Below are positions 9,412-20,884 of a stretch of 64,000 bases of DNA, in pieces. The position numbers and the translations under genes are program-made. Positions within the stretch are counted from its first letter, which is position 1. Every line of letters begins with the position of its first letter. Below the pieces are notes generated by a model. It had not been told where the DNA came from and made no database searches. It saw nothing but the letters and a program-made list of their open reading frames with translations. Source of the stretch: Lunularia cruciata (lineage: Eukaryota > Streptophyta > Marchantiopsida > Lunulariales > Lunulariaceae); assembly GCA_948567375.1 (NCBI GenBank), contig OX419764.1, positions 81,001 to 145,000 of the forward strand, written 5' to 3'.

Positions 9412-10423
9412 CATAAATTAAGATATATATACATAAATTGGCATAGGGTATGGGCCGGCGCACCAGTCAGGCCTTGGATCTCCTGAGCCCCTCCCCTGGA
9501 GCAAGAGACTGGCTCCATGGGAGGCCGAGTGATTAAACATTAATATCTAGTCCTAATACCGAAATAAAAATTCTATATTTTTCCAAAAACTTATAAGTTT
9601 TTGGGCCCTACGGGCCTATCCCTCAGGTCTTGTGCCCTTTGGGCCCAGGAAACTGCCGAACAGGTGCTTTTACTAAGTTATGAAAATAAATTTACAAGCA
9701 GGCCGGGTCCTGTCAAAATCCTTTCAGCATACCGTGATACTTTTTGGCACAGCTATCATGTGTACAAGATAGCTTTACACCACCCTTATAAAACCCCAAG
9801 TAGACCGGATCACGATAGTCCTCCGGATGGTAAATGCAAGGGGACAAATAAGGCTTATTGTCGTCATGATATGCCGAGGTCTTATATTTGGGGTTTAGGC
9901 ACCCTGCAGCTTCGGCGAGGCCCCGGGCACTGTCAGAAAAAAAAAGGGCTTGTTCTCTACATGAATCCTCCAGGGCTCCATTTGCGGGGCCGTCAAGAGC
10001 CGCACGCGAAATTTTTAAGGATTCGGTTTGGTTAATCCCATCGGAAATACCCCGGCTGTATTTTGGGGTAAAGCCACCAGGCTCTAGTGGTACCTGCGAC
10101 CAGTCTGCCACATGTGTAAGAAAACTACCAAACTGGCGATAGTTCACACCAGAAGGGTGTTGGTTGTCCCCAGAGAACAGCTTTTTTGACGATTTCGAAA
10201 GCCATCTTTCTCTTGGCGCCGCGAGTCCATTGAAAATCTGGAATAGTCGGACAAGACAAGAGCACGGTGTGCTTAAGCCATTAGTGGAGGGACGTAGGTA
10301 TATATATTTTTTTTTCGTAGCCTTTTCCGCAGGGCCGGCGGCGAAGCTAGAAAACGTCTGATTGGAACTACTTACTTTCTACTTCTCTGACGTATTCTCT
10401 TAGTACAATCTGATTGATAGGCC
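9412..10423. other. intergenic, no supported gene
   Basis: Overlapping frames of about 144 codons occur on both strands (9601-10035 and 9713-10147). Neither has a recognisable motif, and each is the shadow of the other. Bases 10300-10320 carry an AT palindrome of the dispersed type. I assign no gene. Confidence 0.45.
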
Positions 10424-10497
10424 CGTGCTTGGAAAGATTTGAACTCTCAACCCCCAAATCCGTAGTTTGGTGCTCTATCCAATTGAGCTACAAGCAC
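10424..10497 (-). tRNA. trnR-ACG: tRNA-Arg (ACG)
   Basis: The acceptor is GTGCTTG/CAAGCAC and the anticodon loop is CTACGGA with ACG. The cloverleaf is standard. Confidence 0.93.
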
Positions 10498-11640
10498 TAG
10501 TTCGCTATTCTTAAGCACTACGTGTCATATACGCTTGATCACTGCGAAATAAATATAAAAAAGATATATATATATTTATGCTTCATCCTATGAGCTTAAG
10601 CTGCGGTATACTAAAAAGCATCGTAAATAGCCGCATGACTAGCGTATTGCGTTATTAAGCGTTTGTGCCAGAAAACTACCGTTTTCTGCCCCCCTCACCC
10701 CCTAACGTCTTTAGATCTCACTCAAAGAAAACCTCCCCCGGAGTAGTACGCCCTACGGGCAAAAAAATCTATATATATTTTTTTCGTTACAGTTTCTCGT
10801 CAAAGTACTGTGATCAAATCATTCAACATCTTGGTCGCAGTCCCGCAGTCTTGCCTCATACAGTATAACACGCTAGTAATCAAGCATCAAGCGATTGTTT
10901 AGCAATTCGCAATCAATAAAAGACTAACTCTCGTTGAAGTTTTCTTGCTATTTTCGTTGAAAGAAAATGGAAAAAAAAATAAAAAAATTTTGACCCTTTT
11001 GACAAAAAAAGTGCTTACGCACCTTCGGGCCTGTCCCGTTAGGGAGAGCCCTCCAGGCTTCAACCCGAACCCTATGGCCCAAAAAGCACTCGCCCAAAGG
11101 GAGAGGCTTTTCATACTTTTGAGGAATTTCCAGCTATCAAGGTTCGAAGAAGACGTCTTAGCCATTTGTGTAACTTAAGCACTGATCCGCTCTGTCCTAG
11201 AAGGCCTTAGTCCTTGGGAGGGGGGCGGAGCCCGCCCCGAAAGTTGTAGTTAGGGACTTGACCGAGCCAGGCTCGGGAGTCGAGTAGGCTACGCCTACCC
11301 TGCAGTAGATGAAAAAAAGGGTTCAAGTACCGAGGTAATTTTCTCATAAAAACTTCGGACCCTGGGTCCGAAGTTTTTATGAGTTCCTTCTGGAAATTTT
11401 TTTTTTATGGAGATTATGGGTCTATAAATTCTATTTGCATATTTATCTGAGGCACGTAGTGCTCGACCAAAGGGAGAGGATCTATTATGTGTTTTTGCAT
11501 TCGACGTTTGGTCGAATAATGTTTTTGCCATTTTTTTATGCGGCTTTTGAAGGTTAACTTCCTTTGTTAAGTGTAATGTATCTGTTCCTTAATGGGATGA
11601 CCTTTGGGATTGCATGTTTTACCGCCATTCTATCAATGGC
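10498..11640. other. intergenic with repeats, no supported gene
   Basis: It contains AT palindromes (10560-10580, 10770-10790), a perfect hairpin around 11343-11385 (CATAAAAACTTCGGACCC with its complement), and the CTCTCCC/GGTCGAGCAC dispersed element near 11455-11485. Frames on both strands at 10899-11178 are mutual shadows. Confidence 0.5.
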
Positions 11641-11651
11641 TTAAGCGATAA

Positions 11652-11966
11652 TTTGGCGCTACCCAGCTAGAAAAAGGGGCGGGAAACGCGCCGTTTTCGG
11701 CTATAAGGAAGCACGGCTTAAGTATAGCTGCATATTTTGCCGGTCGGACGATCGACAACCTAGTTAATGACTGGCCGGTTAAAAATAATGCAAAGGAAAT
11801 CTTTAATCACATGCAAAAGGCCCCAGACTTTCAGGGGGGCGCAAGCAGATCTGAGCAAAATTTGGCAGCAATCCAGAAAGTAAATTGGACCATCCCTTAC
11901 GAACAGGGTTTAAGATGGCTTATCAAAAGCTTTTTCAGGAGCGCGTGTCACGGATGGAATTACTAG
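11652..11966 (+). pseudogene. unidentified open frame, probable gene fragment
   Basis: The frame is open for 104 codons, from just after a TAA (11649-11651) to a TAG at 11964, and has no ATG near its beginning. The upstream codons in the same frame (about 11600-11648) also read as protein. The text is ordinary soluble protein, with the segment VNDWPVKNNAKEIFNHMQ and a C-terminus WLIKSFFRSACHGWNY. A NDWPV segment also occurs in broken coding sequence near 27045. The family is unknown. It may be an imported or plasmid-derived fragment. Confidence 0.35.
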
Positions 11967-12446
11967 GAAATAGCCCATAAAGGACGTGTATTCTTTTTCC
12001 TCAGAGATTTCGAGCTACTAGATGCTTCTCTTAGGCCGACATCTAGAACATGAGCTCTCTTTGTATAGCTAATAACTTGCCCTTGTGATTATTGCTAGCT
12101 TCACTGCAGTCATCGCCCCCCCAGTGCTTCTCTTTGGGCCAACAGCTATAACTTGCCCTGGTTTCATTATATATACGACATAAGCTCTTGCGGTGGCCAA
12201 GACAAAAACATGAAATTGCGGTTGTATTTCCACTCTACGGATCTCGGCCACCTTGCTTTTATTTTCATTAGATCCTTTCTTTCCGGCAGCTGAATTGGGA
12301 ACAATCGGTAAAAAAGAAATGGAAAGCGAACATCGACTCGATGCAAAAAACGGAAAAAGAATCCGACAAGCACTCCGTGTCCCCGGAGATATTGTGGTTT
12401 TTGGGGCTTGGGTCCCAGCCTCTATTTGAAAAATACGAAGTATACT

Positions 12447-12529
12447 TGGGAGAGGCAGGATTCGAACCTACGTAGAAAACCTTCAGCAGATTTACAGTCT
12501 GTCGCTTTTAACCACTCGGCCACTCTCCC
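12447..12529 (-). tRNA. trnY: tRNA-Tyr (GUA)
   Basis: A class II tRNA with a long variable arm, acceptor GGGAGAG/CTCTCCC, anticodon GTA and T-loop TTCGAAT. Confidence 0.95.
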
Positions 12530-12671
12530 TATGATAAGTAAGCTTCTATTTTCCGGTGCCACGGGACTCTGGTGAAAAATAGGTCAATCCACGCGTGTAA
12601 CGTGGTTCCTTTAGACTAATTAAACAAGTAGAAGGATTACCGTTGGTATATATTATTCATTGTGCACTTTA

Positions 12672-12745
12672 CGCATTCTACAGGATTTGAACCTGTGACC
12701 TTCAACTTAGAAGGTTGTTGCTCTATCCAACTGAGCTAAGAATAC
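12672..12745 (-). tRNA. trnR-UCU: tRNA-Arg (UCU)
   Basis: The acceptor is GTATTCT paired with AGAATGC. The anticodon loop carries TCT and the T-loop is TTCAAAT. Confidence 0.92.
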
Positions 12746-13114
12746 AGTACATTACTAACCACTTCGCAAAAAAAGAGTGAATTCCGGAGAAGCTTGCTTC
12801 TTTCTTCTCTCCCGCTTTATTCGCATCGCGAATGAAGGCTGAAAGGGTCGAATAGAATAAAACGAACAAAAAATATATATATTTTTTTTTGCTTTGCGTT
12901 TTCTTCCTTTTGATCAAGTTCAACACACGACGAAATATAATGCATTTTGTATTAAAAACTATTCTGGAGGAATTTATAATTCGTGTTTTTTGTATATTGA
13001 TTTGCTTTAGTTTTACATAGTTTACGTGTTATTGGTTAGAAGCCTAAGGCGGCCCCGGGGCGTGGCGCAAAGTGCGGCATAACGCATAGCATATAGGACT
13101 TGTTATATCATATA
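12746..13114. other. intergenic, no supported gene
   Basis: An AT palindrome at 12870-12890 sits between GC-poor sequence. The reverse frame 12723-12926 overlaps the tRNA and is rejected. Nothing else is visible. Confidence 0.5.
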
Positions 13115-13316
13115 GAATACACGAAACTTCAGTTTCGTATACATATAAATAATTGAAAATAACCTATACATATACAGAAACTTCAGTTTCGTATATATAT
13201 ATATATATATATAACTTCAAATAGAATATACATATACAGAAACTTCAGTTTCGTATATATATATATAACTTCAAATAGCATATACATATACAGAAACTTC
13301 AGTTTCGTTTATATAA
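13115..13316. repeat. four-copy tandem hairpin repeat
   Basis: Four units each contain the hairpin GAAACTTCAGTTTC, followed by a TA-rich run of variable length, AACTTCAAATAG and ACATATACA. Spacing of the hairpins is about 50-75 bases, and the differences are mostly in the number of TA steps. The array lies in a spacer without genes. Confidence 0.85.
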
Positions 13317-13659
13317 TCGCTTTTCACATTCGTTGTCGAGGTGCAAGTTGAAATAATTTATGGAAAGAAGCCGCTGAAGTTACTATCTAGTTGCAGCAGT
13401 CAGAGGCTTTTATGCGCTAATCCGCGTTTATTATACCTATGTGATTACCCTAAAATTTTGTTTGAAAGTTATTCATTTCTTCGGAGTGGCCAATTTAGGC
13501 CACGTATTGTACACGTTTATGTTTTTATTTTCGTACGCGGAACGACAGCGCGTACTGGACTTTTCTGAGCCTTTCATTTATTTATAAATAGTCTGCGCAG
13601 TTTGCAGTTGGTACGTTCTAGGCTTAATTATAGCCTTTGCGGTTCTTTTGAGGTTTTCA

Positions 13660-13941
13660 ATGATAAAGCAATTTGTAGAACACTTTGTAAATCGGGTTTA
13701 TGTGACAGCTCATATCGGCGATCATCCAGCAGCCGCGAATGTCGTGCTGCCGGCTTTAAGTGTTGTATTATTTGATAGAGGACTCGACTAGGGGCAGGCC
13801 ATCAAGAACAAGATGGATGCAGCCAATTATATCGAGTCGATGAAATCGTCCAATAAGGAACCAGATCCGCAGCAAATCAAATATTTTTACAACAGCGGCG
13901 GCACGAAGGTGTATAAGATGCTATTTGTAGATAAAAAATAA
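13660..13941 (+). pseudogene. unidentified small frame with one internal stop
   Basis: It has an ATG at 13660, a TAA at 13939 and a single TAG at 13789-13791. Otherwise the 93 codons read as a plausible soluble protein (KMDAANYIESMKSSNKEPD, ending VYKMLFVDKK). No family is recognised. The region upstream, 13341-13568, holds another short frame of unknown meaning. Confidence 0.35.
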
Positions 13942-14129
13942 TATGAAACGGGAGGCCGAGCTGGGTAAAAAGAGAATGGAAGAAGAAAGCGTAATGGAGC
14001 TCGGAAGCATCTTTCTTTTGCACTTGAGTAATCCGGTGCGTGCAAAATAACTTTTTGTGTTCTGGAAGCCGCCTAGAGACCATATATGCGTTGATATTTT
14101 TAGTTCGGGTCGAGTGGAGGATCACCTAA

Positions 14130-14730
14130 TACAGCCTGAAATATACATACAAGTAGGCAGCAAAGAAACTTAATCTAATATAAATTAACCGAAGAACTAA
14201 GGGCCATATAACAGCGAACGTGAGTTTTATCACACGAGATATCTGCTCGGATAACTTTTGCCATTCCATAATCTATAAAAGGTTGATTTGATTTCCCTAC
14301 TTAGCGCTTAGGCCAGGAAGCTGCCGCAATGGAGATCCCTGGCCTTGTAAGAAGGATAACATAAGGCTTCCATTTCATATATACAAAATTAATAATACAT
14401 AAATCAATAAATTTAGGTAAGAGGAAATTATAATCATTATATATGCATATACGACGAATCCATAAATCAAGAGATTAAGGTAAGCTCAGGTTAAATACGG
14501 AAATTTAGAGTAAATAATAATATTTAATCATATGAGTTCACAAAGTAAGAGATGCTACAGGAGTTCTGGGCCACCATATTAGATTAATGGATTAAAATCG
14601 TCAGGTTTTTCAACCATTAAAAAAAATGTTCCAGACTTCACAGACCTCTTCAGTAACCGGTTGGATTGGCTCCTGTTTGGATGGTACTTCCGTTTCTTTG
14701 CTTAGGTTAGATGGGCCAAAAACACCTTGT
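14130..14730. other. AT-rich intergenic, nothing recognised
   Basis: No tRNA, rRNA or supported frame is seen. It is low in GC compared with its neighbours and lacks the GC-rich repeats. Confidence 0.5.
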
Positions 14731-14746
14731 GTTTACCCTTCGATTT

Positions 14747-15368
14747 TTATGACTGTTTGGAAAAAAAAAAAAGACTCGTGATATATGTAAAAACTCTAAC
14801 CAAATCTCCATCTTTCAAAGCGCCATCAATGAATTCCATTATACGGCAAACGTGCTCCTTTTCTTCTTTTGGTTTTCTCTTTTCTGCTTCTAAGGTTTTA
14901 GATACATTATCTAAAACCTCGTAAGCTTCCAATAAGGATTTACAGAGAAGCGAGATTGTACCAAAAACAAAAGAAGCATAGATAGTATAGCATTTATTGA
15001 AATTGATTGGTTGATTGTCAATAAGCCACTCTTTTATGGCTGGATTGCGGTCCCGGAATAAAAATAAAATGATATACAAAAAAAGAGATTGAAAAAACCA
15101 ACATAGTAGTTAATATCCGAGAAGTATAGCGTGGTAATGGCAACCAGAAAACAAAGTACGCAAAGACTGATATAATTTTCGTATATCTAAGTAAAAGAGT
15201 AAGATATTTGTGAAGAAACAGTAAACAGTGGACATTGTTATTTCTTGGGGTTTTTTCCTTATAGCAGATTGAACAATAAAAAATATAGCAAAGAGGGCGG
15301 CCCCTATCCCCGAGTCCCAAACTCGAAGGGTTTCCCGTGGGGCAGGTCTCTACCCCCTTTGTAATCAA
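14747..15368 (-). pseudogene. unidentified membrane-protein frame, apparently frameshifted
   Basis: Two minus-strand frames overlap at 15018-15079. The upstream one (from 15368) ends with hydrophobic text (IISVFAYFVFWLPLP, LVFSISFFVYHFIFI). The downstream one (to 14747) begins inside the same hydrophobic stretch and continues as charged protein (SLLEAYEVLDNVSKTLEAEK). Joining them needs one frame change near 15050-15075, so they may be one broken gene with membrane segments followed by a coiled-coil-like tail. No family is recognised. Confidence 0.35.
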
Positions 15369-16129
15369 TCCAACGATTAAATAACCACGTCAAAAATAAG
15401 CCGGCCTGTAGCATGCAATACGTTTTTTGTGACAAGCAAAACAATGCATTGGGGTTTTTTTTTGCGCTACGGTTTCTTTTTGATAGACTTAGATAAAATC
15501 AAAAGCTTTTTGATTTTACCGATGATTGTCAGCTCTTAGGAAGATATAAATCATAATTGAGAAACAAACTAGAATCAACGGTTTTATACCGAAAAACCTT
15601 GTTTGCTTTCAAATGTTACATACTTCATTTAACTTTTTTGATAAAGACCATCTTACGGCGGAAAGGTAAGGCCTTCGAAAGCCTGGGGCCGAATCATACG
15701 TTTTTCATGCGAATTTAAATTAATGGTTCGACCCCGACCCAAGGGAAGTCGTCCGGGCTCCTTTGGCGTTGGCTTAACCTTAAACTCACAGGGCCGCTAA
15801 AAAAATGCGTAGGAAGCGCCGAAGGAGCCGACCGAGTCAAGGTGCCACTATCGTCCTGCAGCGAAGAGCCCGACGACAGCCTTGTTTTATCTCGGAGCCG
15901 CACGAAAAAAAAAATATACATATTTTTTTTTGCTCTCTCCCGTGGGGTGGCCCTTTGGATGTAAGACCAGAGGGCCACGAAATCAGAAAGCCTTTTATGC
16001 ACTACGGGCCTGCGGAGAGCTAAAGCCTTGAGGGGGGATTTCTCTATATATGATAGATAATCAGCCGCGAAAACAAAGATTTTTTTTTGTGCTGCGTCCT
16101 CCCGCGCCCTCATCAAGAAATCATTAAGC
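15369..16129. repeat. spacer with dispersed repeats, no supported gene
   Basis: Frames at 15715-16116 (-) and 15805-16023 (+) are opposite readings of GC-rich repeat sequence containing an AT palindrome (15905-15930). No gene is accepted. Confidence 0.5.
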
Positions 16130-16890
16130 TCATAAACATAGGCAAAGTGCCATTTGATGAGTAACTAAAAACAAGGGAGAGGGATATAGAAAGAAAAAAG
16201 TAATAAAAAAGACAGTGATTGCTAGTAGTAACGATTTTTCACGATCCATGGGTTTATATAAAATCCATGTTTTAGGTGTATCAAAATACATTATTTTCAC
16301 AAAGCGTATATAATAAAAACAACTGATAACGCTAGTAACTACTCCTATTAAGGCTAGTAAGTAGGCCCCACAGCCTAAAGCGGCAAAAAACAAATAGAAT
16401 TTGCTACAAAATCCAGCTAACGGGGGTATTCCTGCGTATGAAAACATAGTAATAGACAAGGTAATAGCTAAAATAGGATTAGTTTTGGCTAAAGCACCTA
16501 AATCTGCTATATATTTGAAACGGTTTTGACGTAACGCTAAAACTATGGCGAATGCATTAACGGTCATTAATACATAAATAAAGATACCAATTAGTAGTGA
16601 TTGAATCCCTTCTATGGTTCCGCATGAAAAACCAATTAAAAGATAACCTACATGTCCAATAGAACTATAAGCTAAAAGTCTTTTGACTTTGTTTTGGGCC
16701 ATGGCGGCCAGTGCTCCTAAGATCATAGAAGCAATGCTGCAAAAAAAGAATAGTTGTTGCCATGTTGGATCATAGAAACTATAAATAAAAACACGTAACA
16801 TATTGGCAAGAATAGATATTTTAGGTGCAATCGAAAAGAATGCTGTAACTATAGTAGGTGAACCCTCGTATACATCGGGTGCCCACATAT
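16130..16890 (-). CDS. nad2: NADH dehydrogenase subunit 2, exon 2
   Basis: This is the second exon of ND2, a proton-pumping antiporter-like subunit of complex I. It begins with AT, completing the histidine codon split by the intron (exon 1 ends in C), and reads MWAPDVYEGSPTIVTAFFS. It continues through conserved membrane helices with the lysine-containing QNKVKRLLAYSSIGHVGY motif to a C-terminus ending THQMALCLCL. It is intact. Bases 16269-16507 have a duplicate at 27488-27726. It is the last gene of the nad5-nad4-nad2 cluster. Confidence 0.95.
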
Positions 16891-18311
16891 ATAGAGTCAA
16901 AAGTATATTCACCGAGCCGCGCAACAAGTCAATAAAAAATCTATATTTTTCCTATCCCCGTTCGAGAGCTCAAGCCCTTAAATCGTAAAGCGCTCCCCCT
17001 CTGGTCGAGTGCTATGCACCTCTCCTTCCCCGAACACGCTCCACGCGCACTACGTGCGTATGGCTGCCAAAGGCACGAGACTATAAGAAGAGGTGCGCAG
17101 CACTTTGTGGTTCCGAAGGAGACTTCTTTGGCTTTACAGGGTCCGAAGGTTCGAAGGCCGGAAATGGTTCCCGCGCACTGCTTTTTTGGCCAAAGGGGAC
17201 GATACCAGCGGTAGAGGCCCGTAGGGCCGGGAAATTTTTTTGTCTGACAAAAAAAGGGCCAGGCACTGTCAGACAAAAAAAGGGACGATTCTGAGAAGTT
17301 TCTGGAAATATATATATATTTTTTATTTCTCGTTCACTCGCTGTTCGCTTAGCAAACAGTTGAGAAAAATCCCAAATGACTTACTACAGTGCTCTCCGAA
17401 CCGTACTAGATAGTGGCCCATCATACGGCTCTCTAACTCTACTTAACTTTTGGATTATATATCCAAAGGGCGTAGCACTCTCCCCGTGAGGGGGAGAGGG
17501 CACAGCAAAAAATATATATTTTTTTTAAACCAGCAGGTCGAGCCCTCCGGGCCTCTCCCTCTTCGCGCCTTCGGACCCCTTTTTGCTTTCAGCCATTCCA
17601 CTCCACACGCAGCTGGATCCACCCGGATCACCTGGAATGATATCAGTTGATTTTGTAGAGTTCAACCTGCCAAGTATAGGCAGGTACTGCATAGACCCCT
17701 TCCCTTATGTTGTTGCCAGCGTTTCACTGGGCCGAGAAGAAAACTTGTTTTCTTTTCTCGCTTTCGCACTTGGTTCGCTTTGCGGCCGAATAAAATATTT
17801 GGGCGTTGGGGTACTAAAGGTCCTCTGACTTCCAGCCGGGGATTTATTTCACCGTTGGATCTCGCCGGTACAGCCTATGGTTTTTGGTGTCTTGAGATAT
17901 CGTTTTGTTAATTGTCCCCAAAGAGTTGGGTAATCAGCTCCCATGCAGTTTCCAGCTCCAATCTAGACCTTGTCGCCTTTTCACCTCGACAGGCAGGAAG
18001 CACACCAGCGTGCGTTCGCGCGTTTCCCCACCCCTTCAACGGGTGAACTGGGTAGCCAGTTGACAAGAAGATAACTTCGATTCGCCAGGCGGGCTTATCT
18101 CGTGTGACACTATTAGAGCTCACGCGGTGCTATTGAGCAGCAAAAAAATATTTTGGCCGCCGCGCTCTCAACCGCGTTTTTGTAACATGCTATGGTCTCA
18201 ACGCTCTCACGAGGTAGTGATGAGTTTTCCACGCTCGGCGCACAGGGCGCCCCGAAAGTATTGAGATTGGCCGCAATCTGCCGGTACCCATAGGCCGTCT
18301 AACGGCCGCCC
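16891..18311 (-). other. nad2 group II intron at nt 709
   Basis: The intron is 1421 bases long and inserted after nad2 nt 709, starting GGGCGGCCG and ending GACTCTAT. Domain V is recognisable at about 17396-17435 (GAGAGCCGTATGATGG...TAGTACGGTTC). The 3' splice site lies about 500 bases downstream of domain V instead of the usual few dozen. The extra sequence (about 16925-17345) consists of dispersed repeats: a palindromic TTCCGAAGGAGACTTC element, GTCTGACA elements and an AT palindrome. Another repeat block sits at 17455-17580. There is no maturase ORF. Confidence 0.85.
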
Positions 18312-19020
18312 GAAAAGGAACTGCAGTGATCTTAAATAAAAAACCTACAGCGATAAATAAAATTCCCATAAAGATACCACTAGATTGAGCACCGAACAAA
18401 GTTATTTCATATCCAGTGAAAATCTTAGCTAATTCCTCAAAGTTGGTAACTCCAGTAAACCCATAAATCATAGAACAACCAAACAATAATATTCCAGAGG
18501 AGAAAGCACCTAAAATAAAATATTTTAAGCCCGCTTCTGTGGAAAATTCAGAGTCTCTTTTTGATGCTGCGATCACATAAAAACATAAACTTTGAAGCTC
18601 AATAGCTAAATACATGGCAATTAAATCATAAGCCGAGATCATAAAAAGCATACTGCAAGTAGAAAGTAAAATTAATACAATAGATTCGAAAGCATTCAAA
18701 CTCTCCTGTTTGAAATAATCCAAACACATAACCATAGTACTAGCCGTACTTAATAATAGAAAGATTTGGCAAAAATATGTAAAATTGTCTATTATTAAAT
18801 TATTATATACTAAATTGGCAACAGCTAGAGGTGAGCCAACGGCGACCAATAGGATGGTTATTAGAACACTAAGTAAACCAAGCCAACCCACATTACGCAC
18901 TAACGGTGGATAATCATATTTTTTAGAGGTACTAAATACAACTCCATAAATAAGCAAAATGATGGTTGCGTTAATGAGAAAGATCTCCGGGAAAAGCGCT
19001 AAAAAATCATGCTCAAACAT
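18312..19020 (-). CDS. nad2: NADH dehydrogenase subunit 2, exon 1
   Basis: This encodes the first 236 residues of ND2 plus one base (exactly 709 nt), starting MFEHDFLALFPEIFL. It has multiple hydrophobic helices and the conserved segments AIELQSLCFYVIAASKRDS and GLKYFILGAFSSGILLFG, ending ...FLFKITAVPF. The open frame reads on into the intron without meaning. It starts 26 bases after the nad4 stop on the same strand, consistent with co-transcription. It is intact. Confidence 0.96.
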
Positions 19021-19046
19021 TTCTTCGAACCTCTTTTTTATGTTTT

Positions 19047-19986
19047 TTAATCAAATTTTCCATGTTGCACTAAGTTACTTACGGAAGTATGCATACACTC
19101 TAGGAACACTTCAGGGTAAACACCCATCCAAATAACTCCAACAATAAAAGGTAAAAAGATGAGAACTTCTCTTCTATTTAAATCGGAGAATTTGAGGATA
19201 AAATTGGGTTTGAAATTACCAAAAACCACACGATTATATAGCCAAAGAGAATAAGCGGCGCCTAAAATCATCCCAAGTGCTGCTAATGTGGCCACTAAGC
19301 TATTTCTTTGGAAAGCTCCTACTAAAATAAGAAATTCCCCGATAAAGCTGCTAGTACCGGGTAAACTCATATTGGCTAAAGTAAAAAATAAGAAAATGGT
19401 AGAGAAAATAGGCATGGTGCTGACTAAACCTCCATAATATTTAACAATTCTTGTCTTATGTCGGTCGTATAAAGCGCCAACACATAAAAAAAGGGCTGAA
19501 GAAACCAGTCCATGACTTAACATAAGTAAAATGCTACCTTCAATTCCCTGTATGTTCAGACTGAACATACCAATAGTCACAAAATTCATATGGGCTACTG
19601 AAGAGTAGGCAATAATTTTCTTCAGATCGATTTGTCTTATTGTAGTTAAGGAAGTATATATAATAGCAATCACGCTTAGAGTATAAATGAAAGGAGTGAA
19701 ATAAAGTGTCGCTTCAGGAAACATGGGTATGGAAAATCTTAAAAAACCATAGGTTCCCAACTTTAAAAGAATTCCTGCCAAGATTACAGATCCAGCCGTA
19801 GGTGCCTCCACATGAGCTTCAGGTAACCAAATATGAACTGGTACCATAGGCACTTTCACGGAGAAAGAAGCAAAAAAAGCAATCCATAGCAAGATTTGGC
19901 GCCGCTCACTAAATTCTGTGGTTAATAATATTTGTAGATCAGTGGTTCCTGTTTGAAAAAAAATAAATAAAATGGCTAAGAGCATG
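19047..19986 (-). CDS. nad4: NADH dehydrogenase subunit 4, exon 2
   Basis: This is the C-terminal 312 residues of ND4, an antiporter-like pump of complex I. It starts with the C that completes a phenylalanine codon and then reads MLLAILFIFFQTGTTDLQ. Conserved motifs include PVHIWLPEAHVEAPTAGSV (catalytic Glu and His region) and the lysine motif DLKKIIAYSSVAHMN, with the C-terminus NLVQHGKFD. Together with exon 1 it gives 495 residues, full family length. The open frame extends further upstream to 20045 only inside intron sequence. Confidence 0.96.
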
Positions 19987-20884
19987 GTAAGAGATGGGCC
20001 ACCAACCTCAACTACCCAATAAAACCAAGTCCTCTGGACTTTCAAGGCGTGGCTTATACCTTAGTCATGGTGATATTTTCATTAGGTATTAATGGCCTTC
20101 CTCCGAACCGTACGTGCAAGTCTCCTCGCATACGGCTCTCCGAGTGATCTTTGAGCTTATAGATTGGTTGGAAGCTTTTAGAGGCTTCGGTCCCCTTTTG
20201 GCCTCCCCCTCGCTTCCAGTATACCCTGTGTTCTTGTCACAGGGGGTTCCAATCTAACTAACCGCGGTCGGACCCCAAGCCTTCTTGTTTGGGTTCAGCC
20301 TCCCCTAAGACAGGATGAACAGTATAAGGTTTTTGCTTATAATGTCATCACTCGTTCTCTCTGGGCCCCTTAGCAGAATCATGTCCGTTATTACGGGCCC
20401 CCCGTTGCCTACCCTTCTCCCGGGTCTGACACAAAGGAGAGGTTAAAAAGCCAGTTACCCGGAATGACCTTAGACAATCCCACGTTTCATGCTGGTGTGT
20501 CGAATCGGTTCCTTAGGTTCTGAGTCCTTGCCCGTATCTATACGGTAGCTGTCTCCAAGTGCGTTCCACTCTTTTTACTAGCCCCCTGTTCAAGGGCGGT
20601 GGCTGTGGAGAAGGTCGCTCTTCCCGCTGGCGACATAATAGCTGGGCCTTTCCCCAGCCAGACTGAGTGGGATACCTCCAGTAGACTCACAAAACGATCC
20701 ATAGAACTTCTAGCTGGGGGAACTCCTTAGCGCTATCGGTTTCACGCCGTGTTCCCCTTTTCCCCACATGCTACAATACCCCTTGGGCTTTCCCCGCAAG
20801 GATAGTGGGACGCTTTACATAGAACACCCCATGCCGGCTTATTTTATTGTTGTCCGGAGACTCACTAGTACCAACGTGGCGCAC
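19987..20884 (-). other. nad4 group II intron at nt 548
   Basis: The intron is 898 bases long and begins GTGCGCCACGTTGG directly after nad4 nt 548. It ends ...CTTAC. Domain V is clear at about 20104-20142 (GAGAGCCGTATGCGAGG...GTACGGTTCGG). There is no internal maturase. Unlike the nad2 and nad5 introns it is nearly free of dispersed repeats. Confidence 0.92.

Noticed and set aside
9601-10147. Overlapping 144-codon frames on both strands
   Set aside because: Each is the complement of the other, with no recognisable motif, and there is no way to choose a strand.
13115-13316. Possible CRISPR array
   Set aside because: There are four hairpin-bearing repeats, but the intervals between them are themselves repeated AT tracts rather than unique spacers, and there are no cas genes in an organelle genome.
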